Assembly: GCA_033761835.1 (NCBI GenBank)
Contig: JANRME010000036.1
Location: 1-8,446, forward strand
From: JADJNW01 sp033761835
GTDB lineage: Bacteria > Bacteroidota > Bacteroidia > Chitinophagales > Saprospiraceae
DNA: 8,446 bases
Direction: 5' to 3'
A model generated the notes under the pieces. The model saw nothing but the letters and a program-made list of their open reading frames with translations, ran no database searches and was not told where the DNA came from. Positions 1 through 8,326 of the stretch are shown here, one piece after another; the stretch's first letter is position 1; the number at the start of each line of letters is the position of its first letter. The position numbers and the translations under genes are program-made.

Positions 1-1104
1 GAAGTCAAAAACTTCAACCCCGAAGATTTTCTTGATAAGAAGGAAGCTCGCAAAATGGACTTATTTTGCCAGTTTGCTGTGATCGCAGCTGATGAAGCAG
101 TTGTTAAAGCAGGGCTTGACAAACAACTGGAAAGTCTTGACCTCGATCGAATCGGGGTGATCTGGGGCGCTGGTATTGGTGGTTTGCAATCCTTGGAAAA
201 AGAAATCGAAGAATTTATTACTGGCAATGGCACGCCGCGCTACAATCCTTTTATGATCCCCAAAATGATTATTGACATTGCGGCCGGTATGATTTCTATC
301 AAATACGGTTTTCGGGGAATTAACTACGCGACGGTTTCTGCTTGCGCTTCTTCTTCTCACGCAATTATAAACGCTTTTGATTATATTCGCCTCGGCAAAA
401 ACGATATTATTGTCACCGGTGGCTCAGAAGCAGCTGTAATGAAAGCAGGTGTAGGCGGATTTAACGCGATGAAAGCGCTTTCTACCAGAAATGAGGATTA
501 TTCGACGGCTTCACGCCCATTTGATGCGGAAAGAGACGGTTTTGTGCTTGGGGAAGGTGCAGGTTCATTGGTGTTGGAGGAATTAGAGCACGCCAAAAGA
601 CGCGGCGCGACCATCTACGCAGAATTGGTAGGTGGTGGTGCCACTGCGGATGCATATCACATGACCGCCCCGCACCCGGAAGGGATAAGCGTGAGCAAAG
701 TAATGCAACTTGCTTTGGAAGACGCCAAAATGAAACCAGAAGATATTGATTACATCAATGTGCATGGCACTTCTACAGAACTGGGCGATGTAGCTGAATT
801 AAAAGCAATTCAGAAAGTTTTCGGTGATCATGCGTATAAACTGAATATCAGTTCATCCAAATCTATGACGGGACACTTGCTGGGCGCAGCGGGCGCAATC
901 GAAGCCATCGCTTGTATTTTAGCAATCAATCATAGCTTTGCGCCGCCGACGATCAACCATTTCACGGATGATCCTGAAATTGACAGCAAGCTTAATTTGA
1001 CCTTCAACCGAGCACAGCAGCGCCCAATTAGAGCTGCAATGAGCAACACGTTTGGCTTTGGAGGGCACAATTCGACTTTGATTTTAAAAAAGTTTGAAAA
1101 TTAA
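1..1104 (+). CDS. fabF: Beta-ketoacyl-[acyl-carrier-protein] synthase II, 5' end cut by window
   Basis: This is a cytosolic condensing enzyme of type II fatty acid synthesis. It elongates acyl-ACP with malonyl-ACP by decarboxylative Claisen condensation. The frame is open from base 1, so the 18 codons before the first visible ATG (base 55), beginning EVKNFNPEDF, belong to the gene. The Cys-His-His active site is complete: the nucleophile Cys in SACASS (bases 343-345), His in NVHGTS (763-765), and Lys and His in SSKSMTGH (His at 874-876). The gating GFGGHN motif lies near the C-terminus. The spacing Cys-140-His-37-His equals that of E. coli FabF (C163, H303, H340), so about 48 N-terminal residues are missing. 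In Bacteroidota acpP usually precedes and rnc follows; rnc is indeed next. FabB/FabF paralogues are hard to separate without the N-terminus, but the spacing and genomic context favour FabF. Confidence 0.96.
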   Translation, partial: EVKNFNPEDFLDKKEARKMDLFCQFAVIAADEAVVKAGLDKQLESLDLDRIGVIWGAGIGGLQSLEKEIEEFITGNGTPRYNPFMIPKMIIDIAAGMISIKYGFRGINYATVSACASSSHAIINAFDYIRLGKNDIIVTGGSEAAVMKAGVGGFNAMKALSTRNEDYSTASRPFDAERDGFVLGEGAGSLVLEELEHAKRRGATIYAELVGGGATADAYHMTAPHPEGISVSKVMQLALEDAKMKPEDIDYINVHGTSTELGDVAELKAIQKVFGDHAYKLNISSSKSMTGHLLGAAGAIEAIACILAINHSFAPPTINHFTDDPEIDSKLNLTFNRAQQRPIRAAMSNTFGFGGHNSTLILKKFEN

Positions 1105-1356
1105 ATAGCTATTTTGATACTCGTTTGAGTTTTCAACCAACCTGTTTAATTTCCAAACTCGCCATAACAAATAAATATTTTTACAACACGGCTACGAGGC
1201 TTATCGCTGATGTAGCGGAGGTAATCGTAATCCCTCCTACCCCCTTATCGTAGGACGGCCTTCGGTGCATTTGCACTTATTTTACACAAACGATAATAAA
1301 GGCTGATTTACCTTATACGGGTAGGTCTGATTTCTGGTAACTCTAAATGAACAACT
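1105..1356. other. fabF-rnc spacer without a gene
   Basis: No convincing reading frame is present in these 252 bases. The first part is AT-rich. The middle (about 1191-1258) is GC-richer and full of complementary words, described as a separate feature. A small palindrome GTGCATTTGCAC lies at 1265-1276. I find no good TANNTTTG promoter box and no hairpin followed by a clear T-run, so whether rnc is co-transcribed with fabF cannot be decided from the sequence. An ATG at 1347-1349 is out of frame with rnc. Confidence 0.6.
1191..1258 (+). promoter_or_regulatory. Alternative hairpins in the fabF-rnc spacer
   Basis: Four complementary segments lie in order: A, GCTAC (1191-1195); B, GTAGCGGAGG (1212-1221); C, CCTCCTAC (1233-1240); D, GTAGGA (1250-1255). 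A can pair with the start of B (5 bp). B can pair with C (8 bp with a CG bulge). C can pair with D as TCCTAC/GTAGGA, extended by CC/GG across one mismatch (1232-1258). B:C excludes both A:B and C:D, which is the layout of an attenuator or a processed leader. No T-run follows, so it is not a standard intrinsic terminator. RNase III is known in some bacteria to cleave its own leader; a similar role here is only a guess. It could also be a decayed intergenic palindromic repeat. Confidence 0.35.
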
Positions 1357-2109
1357 TTGCGTTTCCTATTCAGATTGTACAACTATTACTTATCACCGGA
1401 TAAGCAGTTTGCGCGGCGCTTGCGCAGCATCCTGGGCTTTACCCCGGCGAATATGAGTATTTTTAAATTAGCTTTTTCGCACAAATCTGGTTCGTCCGAA
1501 AAGGGTTACGCTATTCAAAATAACGAACGCTTGGAATACTTAGGAGATGCGGTACTTGGCACGATTGTCGCAGAATATTTATTCAAAAAGTATCCTAATA
1601 GCAACGAGGGTTTTCTTACCAAAATGCGTTCCAAAATCGTGAAGCGGAAATCGCTGAATAAAATCGGCGATAAAATGGGGCTTGACGTACTACTTTCAGA
1701 ATACAACAACACGCGTCTGAGTCGCTCAATGCTAGGCAATGCGGTAGAAGCTTTGGTCGGCGCTATTTATTTGGAATGTGGTTATCGGAAAACCCTTCAC
1801 TTTGTAGTACGCAAGATGCTGCGCAATTATGTGAATGTTCATAACCTGGAAAATTTTGACGATAATTACAAGAGCCAATTACTCGAATGGTGTCAGAAAA
1901 ATGGGCAAACAGTTAATTATAAACTCTTGGCGCGGTACAAATTTGAAAAGCGTGATCGTTTCAAAGTTGCCGTGATGGTGGACGGACAAAAAATTGCCAC
2001 TGCCGACGATTTCAACAAAAAAAGTGCTGAGCAAATGGCTTCGGAAAAAGCGATGGTTGCCCTCGGCATTATGATTCCTGAAGAAGAAGATGATTTTGAT
2101 GAGGATTAA
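1357..2109 (+). CDS. rnc: Ribonuclease III
   Basis: This double-stranded-RNA endonuclease acts as a cytosolic homodimer in rRNA maturation and mRNA turnover. The 250 residues contain the catalytic RNase III domain (about 20-160), with signature NNERLEYLGDAVL at 55-67 (Glu57, Glu60, Asp64), NEGFLTKMRS at 83-92, and the second metal cluster GNAVEALVGAIYLE at 127-140 (Glu131). A dsRNA-binding domain follows (about 168-237; YKSQLLEWCQ at its start, KKSAEQMASEKAM in its last helix), then an acidic tail (EEEDDFDED). The position of E. coli Asp114 is Asn128. TTG at 1357 is the most upstream start, because a TGA lies in frame at 1348. It gives the usual N-terminal extension of this phylum, whereas the first in-frame ATG (residue 33) would cut into the domain. 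No Shine-Dalgarno is seen. It is the downstream neighbour of fabF, the common order in Bacteroidota. Confidence 0.95.
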   Translation: MRFLFRLYNYYLSPDKQFARRLRSILGFTPANMSIFKLAFSHKSGSSEKGYAIQNNERLEYLGDAVLGTIVAEYLFKKYPNSNEGFLTKMRSKIVKRKSLNKIGDKMGLDVLLSEYNNTRLSRSMLGNAVEALVGAIYLECGYRKTLHFVVRKMLRNYVNVHNLENFDDNYKSQLLEWCQKNGQTVNYKLLARYKFEKRDRFKVAVMVDGQKIATADDFNKKSAEQMASEKAMVALGIMIPEEEDDFDED

Positions 2110-2174
2110 TGAATTGCATATTAGGATATTTGATATTGACAACCTCAACACTTAAACTTCTCAACGCCTAAACC

Positions 2175-2191
2175 TTTGCACGAAGTGCAAG
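2175..2191 (+). promoter_or_regulatory. Small hairpin just upstream of the SWIM gene start
   Basis: TTGCAC (2176-2181), loop GAA (2182-2184) and GTGCAA (2185-2190) form a perfect 6-bp stem with a 3-base loop, extendable by one T-G wobble. It ends five bases before the ATG at 2196, so in mRNA it would sit in the ribosome-binding footprint. It could limit translation initiation or be a chance palindrome. The 86-base rnc-SWIM gap holds nothing else recognisable. Confidence 0.3.
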
Positions 2192-2195
2192 CAGA

Positions 2196-3473
2196 ATGTA
2201 CTGGAATTCCCACACGCTCCAATCCTTTGCTCCTGATGCGGCTACGCTCGAACGCGCCCGCGAGATCGCCTATACCTTCCGCTGGGAAAAAATGTTGGGA
2301 AACGAACAAATTCTTTGGGGAGAGTACAAAACCGGAGTCGAGCCTTTTCGCACAGCGGTACACCTGCATCAACCACAACACACTTGCTCTTGCCCCAGTC
2401 GTCGCCGACCTTGCAAGCACGTGCTAGCCTTGCTACTGCTGTATTTGAATGGTTCTGATGGATTTCAAGTATGGCACGATTATCCTGATTGGGTAGAAAA
2501 ATGGTTGAATCGACAAAATAAAAAACCAAATACTGCTACTGAAAAACCTGCACAGATAAGCCCTCCCGAAAAAACACTGGCTCAAATGAAAGCTGGCATT
2601 GCTGAATTGCAAGAGTGGTTACTTGATTTGGTGCGGCACGGCCTGGCAGCAGCATTGAGTCGAGAGACCAATTATTGGGATACTTTCGCAGCGAGCATGA
2701 CAGATGCCAAATTGGGCGGAATTGGGCGACGCATTCGCGGGTTTAAAAATTTGCAAAACCTTGAAAATGCACATGAAAAATTATTAGCAGAAATCGCTGA
2801 ATTATACTTATTAATAAAGGGTTTTCAGCAATCAGAAAAACTCCCGCCTGCATTACAGCAAGAATTACTCAATCAAGCAGGGGTCAATATCAAAAAAGAA
2901 GAAGTACTTGCGCAGCAAGGCTTAAAAAGTAATTGGTTCGTTATTGCCCAAGTCGAGAAAATAGAAGAAAATCTTCGCACTCGACGCACCTGGCTGTGGG
3001 GTCAGGATATTGGTCAAGCCGCGCTGTTATTGGATTTTGTTTGGGGTAATGCCGATTTTATGGAGCACTGGAATATAGGCAGTATGATTCGAGCCGAGGT
3101 CGTTTTCTATCCTGGAGCTTATCAACAAAGGGCTTTGGTAAAAAATTTTGAATCAATGAGCGGCGCATTTACTTTATCTGGTTATGCGGATTGGGCGGCT
3201 TTCGCCAAAAATTATGCCGAAGCGCTTGCGCAAAATCCCTGGATCAATACTTTTCCGGTTTTAATAGATAATGCCACGCCGATAGTGGATGGCAAGCAGT
3301 TGCTCCTGATCGATAATGCCGGGAAACAACTGCCTGCACAAGTCTCCGAAAATAATATGTGGAAGATTCTTGCTATCAGTGGAGGTCGTCCAATCCAGAT
3401 TTTCGGAGAATGGGACAACCAATTTATATATCCTTTAGGCATTCTTGATGGCAATCGAGTGATCTCGCTCTAA
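2196..3473 (+). CDS. SWIM zinc-finger domain protein, function unknown
   Basis: The 425 residues carry one recognisable domain, a SWIM zinc finger at about 38-82. It consists of WGEY (41-44), then CSC (Cys64, Cys66), seven residues later Cys73, and His75, i.e. CxC-x6-CxH, followed by the hydrophobic helix VLALLLLYL. SWIM fingers bind DNA or protein. Bacterial relatives with the pattern WGEC...CSCPSRKxPCKH are often encoded beside a MoxR-type AAA ATPase and a VWA-domain protein; none is present here. Residues 105-130 are a polar linker rich in Lys, Pro and Thr. The remaining 300 residues are partly helical with many Trp and match no domain I can name. There is no signal peptide or membrane segment, so it is probably cytosolic. 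It starts 86 bases after rnc and ends 32 bases from a convergent permease gene. The start is the first in-frame ATG, and the MYWN... beginning fits relatives. Confidence 0.8.
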   Translation: MYWNSHTLQSFAPDAATLERAREIAYTFRWEKMLGNEQILWGEYKTGVEPFRTAVHLHQPQHTCSCPSRRRPCKHVLALLLLYLNGSDGFQVWHDYPDWVEKWLNRQNKKPNTATEKPAQISPPEKTLAQMKAGIAELQEWLLDLVRHGLAAALSRETNYWDTFAASMTDAKLGGIGRRIRGFKNLQNLENAHEKLLAEIAELYLLIKGFQQSEKLPPALQQELLNQAGVNIKKEEVLAQQGLKSNWFVIAQVEKIEENLRTRRTWLWGQDIGQAALLLDFVWGNADFMEHWNIGSMIRAEVVFYPGAYQQRALVKNFESMSGAFTLSGYADWAAFAKNYAEALAQNPWINTFPVLIDNATPIVDGKQLLLIDNAGKQLPAQVSENNMWKILAISGGRPIQIFGEWDNQFIYPLGILDGNRVISL

Positions 3474-3505
3474 GTCAATCTGTCCCAGGTCTCCCAGTCC
3501 CCAAA

Positions 3506-5872
3506 TCACTCCGTCTTCAAGCTTTCCACCGGATTCGCCACCGCTGCTTTTATACTTTGAAAACCGATGGTCATAAAAGCTATAAAGATTGCAGCGCTAC
3601 CCGCGATAGCAAATACCCACCATTTAATTTCTATGTGATAGGCAAAATTTTCCAACCATTTATTCATTAAATACCAGGCTATGGGAGACGCCAGGAGGAG
3701 CGACACAAAGACCAACTTCAAAAAGTCTTTTGATAATAAGCCAACGATACTTGTTGTGGTGGCACCCAATACTTTACGAATGCTTATTTCTTTACTTCTT
3801 TGCTCGGCGGCAAAAGCTGCCAGCCCAAAAAGTCCCAAACAAGAAATCAAAATAGCAAGACCTGCAAAATATTTTGAAAGCGTTGATACGCGTTGTTCCG
3901 CTTCATATAATGCTTGATAATCCTGATCCAGGAAGGTATAATCAAATGCATATCCAGGATTAAATTTTTGATAAAAATCTTGCAGCCGGGCAATCGTTTC
4001 TCGCTCTTTCCCGGCTTCTAATTTGATAATGATATTCGTTGTCTCTTCCGGTTTATATAAAAAAAACAAAGGTTTTATTTGGTCATGTAAAGAATTGGTA
4101 TGAAAATCTTTCATAACTCCCACAATTTGCTTATTACCAGTATAATGTCTAATCGTTTTACCAATCGGGTCTTTTAAACCCATCGTTTTGATCGCAGCTT
4201 CATTAAAAATAATGCTCATGCTGTCCATGCCAAATTCATTGGAAAAACTGCGTCCTGCTACCATTGTAATATCAAGCGTTTCAATCGTGTTATCGCCTGT
4301 AATTACCTCTTCAAATATATAATCATCATTGGGCGACTTTCCTTCCCAGTTGACACCTTGCGTCCACCCATTACCTCCCACTTTGAAACCAGTTTCCGCT
4401 GCATTTATAACTCCAGGAATTTTTTTCACTTCGGTCAAAAAAGTTTCTTTCTTATCGCTTACTTGTCCGCGCATTTCAAAATTGATAACATTATCTTTAT
4501 CAAAACCCAGGTGTTTATTTTGCACAAATGCTATTTGTTTATAAATAATCATAACGGCTACAATCAATATCATAGAAATACAAAACTGAAAGACAACCAA
4601 GCCTTTACGCACCCATAATTCACCAATAGAAGCTTTTAATTTTCCTTTTAAAACATTTACCGGATTAAAGCCAGATAAATAAAGCGCAGGATAACTGCCT
4701 GCAATTAAGCCGGTTAAAATAGTAATCCCTAATAGTGGTAAAATAAGTTCAATATTATAATGAAGAGATAAATTCTTGCCAGTAATGATATTAAATTGTG
4801 GTAAAAATATTTCAACTAATACAATAGCAATTATCAAGGCTAAAAAGCTAATTAATAAAGACTCGCCCAAGTATTGATAAATCAGCGAGAACCGCCCTGC
4901 ACCCAATGTTTTTTTAATGCCTACCTCCTTCATCCTTCTACTGGATTTGGCGGTGGATAAATTCATAAAATTAATACAAGCTATAATAAGAATAAAGAGT
5001 GCTATAATAGAAAAAAGCCTGACATACTCAATCCGCCCGCCTGCCTGAACGCCATTCTCATATTTACCATATAAATAATTTTCGGAATAAGGCTTTACAA
5101 ATAAGGTAACAATAGAACCTTCCGCTCTTTTCGCTACAAAATCCTTTATCTTAGCATTAAATGCCGCTATATTCGTACCCTTTTTTAATATCAAATAAGT
5201 GTAGGCATAATAATTATACCAATGAACATATTGGGCTGGCATTACCTCTGCTTCAAAATAACTAAATGGAAGTAATAAATCGAATTGCTCGGAGGCGCTG
5301 GCAGGAACATCTTTAAAAATACCGCTAATAAACACTTCATTTTTTTTCTCAGAAGACTGCCATTCCAAAGATTTTCCAATAATATGATCGGTAGTATTAA
5401 ATAATTTTTTTGCCAATGATTCAGAAATTACAATACTGTTCTTATCAGTAAATACTTGATCTTTAACACCTTCTATTAAATCATACGAAAAAACATCAAA
5501 AAACGCCTCGCCTGCATAACGTCCTTGTGCATTAATATGCTTATCCTCGGTAGAAATAATAAAATTTTCTAGCCGCCCTGTGGTATGAACGGCATTTTCT
5601 ACTTCTGGCAGTTCCGTTTTCATCGCTGGTGCCAGCAAACCCGGCACATTTGGTATCGTTTGTATTGCATCCGTGTGTGTATGATTCGCCATTACTAAAT
5701 AAAGCTGGCTATCCTTTTCATGAAATTTATCAATATTTAGCTCATCATTTACCCATAGGTAAATTAGAAAAGCACAGGCAAGTCCCGTCGCCAAGCCAGT
5801 TATATTAATAAAGGAAAATACTTTATTTTTCAATAAATTCCGCCAGGCGATTTTGAAATAATTTCGTAACAT
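3506..5872 (-). CDS. ABC transporter permease, FtsX/MacB-like, intact copy
   Basis: This is an inner-membrane protein of 788 residues, the usual length for the Bacteroidota double-FtsX permease family. Order: TM1 (about 18-40) after the basic amphipathic start KIAWRNLLKNK; MacB-like periplasmic domain 1 (about 41-280); three TMs (about 284-304, 333-358, 376-400); TM5 (425-444); periplasmic domain 2 (about 450-665); three C-terminal TMs (668-688, 712-735, 750-773). Both FtsX halves keep the cytoplasmic coupling motif: KEVGIKKTLGA (315-325) and KEISIRKVLGA (694-704). It ends NPVESLKTE. Relatives work with a separate MacB/LolD-type ATPase in mechanotransmission, export of peptides or drugs, or lipoprotein traffic. 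No ATPase is in the window and the substrate cannot be predicted. It follows a frameshifted paralogue across an 85-base repeat-containing spacer and is probably the last gene of the array. Confidence 0.93.
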   Translation of the reverse strand: MLRNYFKIAWRNLLKNKVFSFINITGLATGLACAFLIYLWVNDELNIDKFHEKDSQLYLVMANHTHTDAIQTIPNVPGLLAPAMKTELPEVENAVHTTGRLENFIISTEDKHINAQGRYAGEAFFDVFSYDLIEGVKDQVFTDKNSIVISESLAKKLFNTTDHIIGKSLEWQSSEKKNEVFISGIFKDVPASASEQFDLLLPFSYFEAEVMPAQYVHWYNYYAYTYLILKKGTNIAAFNAKIKDFVAKRAEGSIVTLFVKPYSENYLYGKYENGVQAGGRIEYVRLFSIIALFILIIACINFMNLSTAKSSRRMKEVGIKKTLGAGRFSLIYQYLGESLLISFLALIIAIVLVEIFLPQFNIITGKNLSLHYNIELILPLLGITILTGLIAGSYPALYLSGFNPVNVLKGKLKASIGELWVRKGLVVFQFCISMILIVAVMIIYKQIAFVQNKHLGFDKDNVINFEMRGQVSDKKETFLTEVKKIPGVINAAETGFKVGGNGWTQGVNWEGKSPNDDYIFEEVITGDNTIETLDITMVAGRSFSNEFGMDSMSIIFNEAAIKTMGLKDPIGKTIRHYTGNKQIVGVMKDFHTNSLHDQIKPLFFLYKPEETTNIIIKLEAGKERETIARLQDFYQKFNPGYAFDYTFLDQDYQALYEAEQRVSTLSKYFAGLAILISCLGLFGLAAFAAEQRSKEISIRKVLGATTTSIVGLLSKDFLKLVFVSLLLASPIAWYLMNKWLENFAYHIEIKWWVFAIAGSAAIFIAFMTIGFQSIKAAVANPVESLKTE

Positions 5873-5881
5873 GATATAATT

Positions 5882-5957
5882 GTTTTATAATGTTATGGTG
5901 TGATAGTGTTATGGTGTTATAGCACAAAAACACTATAAGACCATCGTACAAAAAAAT
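5882..5957 (-). repeat. Opposed 8-base repeat arms between permease copies (element 1)
   Basis: On the plus strand, 5882-5921 is five 8-base units: GTTTTATA, ATGTTATG, GTGTGATA, GTGTTATG, GTGTTATA. From 5918 the complement-like units follow: TATAGCAC, AAAAACAC, TATAAGAC, CATCGTAC, AAAAAAAT, ending directly at the stop codon of the upstream permease (5958-5960). ATGGTGTTATAG (5911-5922) pairs with CTATAAGACCAT (5933-5944) at 11 of 12 positions across a 10-base loop. In mRNA the hairpin would lie just after one stop codon and about 40 bases before the next start codon. It matches the spacer at 8318-8410 in layout and is 8 bases shorter. It could act in transcript processing, partial termination or stability, or be a neutral low-complexity repeat copied along with the genes. 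Confidence 0.75.
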
Positions 5958-8317
5958 TCATTCCGTCTTCAAACTTTCCACTGGATTCGCCATGGCTGCC
6001 CGCACCGCTTGAAAACTCACGGTTAGCAAGGCAATCAGCAATGCACCCGCGCCTGCCAGCACAAACACCCACCATTGTATCGAAATGCGATAGGCAAAGC
6101 CTTCGAGCCAATGATTCATTACATACCATGAAATAGGTACAGCAAGAAGAATAGCAATAAATACCAGTTTTAGAAAATCTTTGGAAAGTAGCAGTATAAT
6201 ATGAGGTATAGATGCTCCTAACACCTTCCGAATGCCAATTTCTTTAACTTTCTTCGCTGCTTCAAAGATCGCCAAGCCAAATAAACCGAGGCAGGATATA
6301 AGAATTGCCAAGCCAGCGGCATACCGCGACAATATGGAAATACGCTTTTCTGCTAAGTAAAGCGACTGATATTCCTCATCCAAGAAGGTGTATTCAAAAG
6401 GGAAACCCGGATTAAACGATTTATGTAATTGTTCAAACGCTGTAATAACTTGTTTCTCTTTTCCGGTCGCTATTTTTACAATAATATTATTCGTTTGCTT
6501 CGGCGCTAATATTAAAAACAAGGGTTTTACTTTTTCGTGAAGGGAAGCAAAATGAAAATCTTTCACAACACCAATAATCTCTTTATTTTCTCCCCACAGA
6601 TTCACCGTTTTGCCAACAGGATCTTTGATTCCCATTGTTTCAATAGCAGCTTCATTAAAGATAATTTTTGTACTATCTGCACCAAAATCTTTGGAAAAGG
6701 CTCGCCCGGTTAATATTTCCATTCCTAATGTTGCAGGCATATCATAATTTATCCAGGCTATTTCAAATGGAATATCATCCGATGGATTTTTCCCTTCCCA
6801 TCGTAGCCCCGACGTGTGCGACTGTTCTCCCATCATATAATGACTTGTACTAGAAGCATTTATAACACCTGATATATTTTTAACTTCGCTAATAAAAGCA
6901 TCCAGTTTTTCTTTAGCTTGCCCCTCCGCTTCAAAATATATAATGTTATCTTTATTATATCCCAAATTTTTAGACTGAATAAATGATATTTGTTGATAAA
7001 CAACCAGCACTGAAATAATTAAAATAACAGAAAGCGAAAATTGAAAGAGTACCAATCCTTTACGCGCCCAAAGCGTACCTATAGAGGCAGGCAATTCTCC
7101 TTTTAACACGCTTATTGGCTGAAAACCAGACAAATAAAATGCCGGGTAGCTTCCAGCTAACAAGCCTGTTATTAAGGTAATAGCAAGAATTGCAATGATG
7201 ATATTTGCTTCAAAATGAAAATTGAGTTGCTTTTGTGTAATACTATTAAAAGAAGGAAGTAGTAATTCAACTAAAACGACCGAAATTATTAAAGAAATGA
7301 GTGTCAACAATAATGATTCCCCTAAATATTGTATAATAAGCGACTGGCGGCTAGCACCTATTGTTTTCTTTATGCCCACTTCTTTCAATCGCCTGGAAGC
7401 CTTCGCCGTCGATAAATTCATAAAATTGATACACGCAATCACCAATATAAAAAGTGCAATAAGTGAGAATAATCGAACATAAGCTATTCTACCTCCGGTC
7501 ATTACACCATTTTCATATTTGTCATATAAGTAGCGGTCAGAAAAAGGTCTGAGAAATAAGTTTAGATTAGACGATTTATCTTTAGTCTGTATAAAATTTT
7601 CAATTTTAGTATTTAGTTTATCAATATCAGTTCCATTTTTTAATAAAACAAAGGTGCGAGGAGCTGTATTTCCCCATCCTTTCAGGCTTGAAAACTCCTC
7701 TTGAAGTCTAGTAAATGGTAATACAAAATCAAATTGATCCAAAGAATTAGAAGGCACATCCTGGAATACTCCAGAAATAATAACTGGATTATTATGTTGT
7801 AATAAAATACTTTTGCCAACTGCATTATCTGTTGTATTAAATAATCTTTTAGCCAGTTTTTCTGATACAACTATGAAATTTTCATCTTTTAATACCTGAT
7901 TTTCATCGCCTTGCAATAAATTATAAGAGAACATATTAAAATAATCTGCCCCGCAAATAGTCCGATTGCTTTAACATCTTTATCACCGGTGGAAAGTGTA
8001 GAGGGCGGCACTTGCATCCCAGAGGTAGTCGCCACTGCATATTCAATCTCCGGCATTTCTGTCACCAGCGCTTCTGCCAAGGGACCGGGTGTTGCCGGTT
8101 CTGTTGCTATACCACTCGCAGTTGGTTGATTAAGCATGGCTTGATAAAGCTGCTTATCTTTTTCATGAAATTTATCAATATGCAGCTCATCATTTACCCA
8201 TAAGTAAATAAGAAAAGTACAAGTAAGACCAGTTGTCAAGCCTATGATATTAACAAGCGAAAAAACTTTGTTCTTGAGTAAATTCCGCCAGGCGATTTTA
8301 AAATAATTCTTTAACAT
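5958..8317 (-). pseudogene. ABC transporter permease, FtsX/MacB-like, second copy with a one-base frameshift
   Basis: This paralogue of the neighbouring intact permease is split into two frames. The 5' frame (7889-8317) begins MLKNYFKIAWRNLL, has TM1 and reads in register up to DVKAIGLFAG, then runs out of frame for 19 residues to a stop. The 3' frame (first ATG at 7934, to 5958) resumes as ADYFNMFSYNLLQG and continues to NPVESLKTE. Restoring one C in the CCCC run at 7949-7952 (GGGG in the mRNA sense) joins them into 786 residues, against 788 in the intact copy. The joined protein keeps both coupling motifs (KEVGIKKTIGA about 312, KEIGIRKVLGA about 692) and eight TMs. The rest of the frame is undamaged, so this is a recent mutation, a homopolymer sequencing error, or -1 slippage, since Gly-GGG can re-pair after slipping back. 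The 3' frame alone would lack TM1 and part of the first periplasmic domain. Confidence 0.88.
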
Positions 8318-8326
8318 GATGTAATG

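Noticed and set aside
1119..1133. ACTC-GTTT-GAGT followed by TTT as a terminator of fabF
   Set aside because: A 4-bp stem is too weak and the T-run too short; chance is the simpler explanation.
1265..1276. GTGCATTTGCAC as a regulator binding site
   Set aside because: A single short palindrome with no second copy near a promoter; no regulator can be tied to it.
1347..1376. ATG at 1347 as the start of rnc
   Set aside because: It is in another frame and would need a frameshift; the TTG at 1357 gives a normal family N-terminus without one.
2145..2529. Open frames on the minus strand across the start of the SWIM gene
   Set aside because: They overlap a well-supported gene, show no recognisable motif and have shadow-like composition.
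5882..5957. CRISPR-like or integron attC-like repeat
   Set aside because: The units are 8 bases with no spacers, and no cas gene, integrase or attC core site is present.
7682..7870. Minus-strand 62-codon frame inside the second permease
   Set aside because: It overlaps the conserved permease frame and its translation is low-complexity and unrelated to any family I know.
3506..8317. Naming the permeases macB or ftsX
   Set aside because: MacB carries its own ATPase domain and FtsX is a short four-TM protein; these are ATPase-less double-FtsX-domain proteins of undefined substrate.
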